Positions 63,791-64,000 of a DNA stretch of 64,000 nucleotides are shown one piece after another. Positions within the stretch are counted from its first letter, which is position 1; every line of letters starts with the position of its first letter. The stretch covers positions 533,717,383-533,781,382 of the forward strand of contig NC_064621.1 in assembly GCF_023898315.1 (NCBI RefSeq). Direction: 5' to 3'. Position numbers and translations under genes: made by a program. Under the pieces are notes generated by a model, which made no database searches, was not told the origin of the DNA, and was given only the letters and a program-made list of their open reading frames with translations. This DNA comes from Schistocerca nitens (Eukaryota; Arthropoda; Insecta; Orthoptera; Acrididae).

Positions 63791-64000
63791 ACACGAGATC
63801 CGCCTGTCTTATTGTGGCTGTGGTTGTTCTTCCGCATTTCCACTCTACAGTCACATCACCAAGAGCTTCGGCAGCTTTAGAAAAGTTGAAAGGTCCGTGA
63901 TGAATTTGTTACTCAGAAGCCATCCAATGACTAATCCACATTCGAAGCCACGAACTTTCCCGATCCACCCATTGTTGTTGCCTCTTTCCTGACAACGCAA
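63791..64000. other. Window edge, nothing recognised
   Basis: The 81-codon frame 63747-63992 overlaps the N-terminal end of the decayed Tc1 gene in the opposite sense and is not a gene. Sequence runs off the window. Confidence 0.4.

Overview
The window is insect nuclear DNA, most probably from a grasshopper or locust close to Schistocerca. The main clue is 13 copies of one tRNA-headed SINE whose tail ends in the word AGAGCCATTTGAACC. I recognise this, along with several companion repeats, as orthopteran. There is no sign of operons, ribosome binding sites or any bacterial feature. This is a transposon graveyard, and almost every long open reading frame belongs to a mobile element.

Layout. 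1-8 kb: a mariner tail, a 5'-truncated LINE with a (TTTA)n end, a solo LTR (3913-4398), two SINEs and a decayed mariner. 8.2-12.4 kb: a repeat split by a TA microsatellite, an LTR-like insertion and a three-block tandem array. A GC-rich minus-strand exon at 9164-9439 is the best host-gene candidate. 12.4-16.6 kb: mostly featureless AT-rich DNA. 16.6-24.8 kb: CR1-like LINE 'A', copy 1, carrying SGNH, endonuclease and RT domains, split by SINEs and by a 3.4-kb LTR-like insertion that holds a hAT element with a perfect 8-bp target duplication. 24.9-30 kb: a TIR element containing a deleted mariner, a foldback hairpin and more SINEs. 30-42 kb: LINE 'A', copy 2, stretched to 12 kb by nested insertions: a nearly intact Tc1, TIR and foldback elements, a second LINE ('B'), a chimeric solo LTR, and a SINE interrupted by a 1.16-kb palindrome. 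42-44 kb: RTE-like LINE. 44.4 kb: a TATA box with a tiny first exon ending in a perfect splice donor, the second host-gene candidate. 44.6-52 kb: tandem duplications, SINEs, a second deleted mariner and a decayed LINE B. 52.6-54.3 kb: a broken intronless gene of a protein family that recurs in arthropod genomes, function unknown to me. 55.7-64 kb: RTE remnants, an intact-frame 362-residue mariner transposase, and two broken Tc1 elements.

The two candidate host exons lie on opposite strands 35 kb apart, so they belong to different genes. The rest reads as gene-poor intergenic or long-intron DNA built by repeated insertion. Insertion borders were read by eye from target-site duplications. Family names rest on recognised protein motifs and remembered repeat sequences, not on searches. 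I found no clear new biological system; the most unusual items are in the findings.
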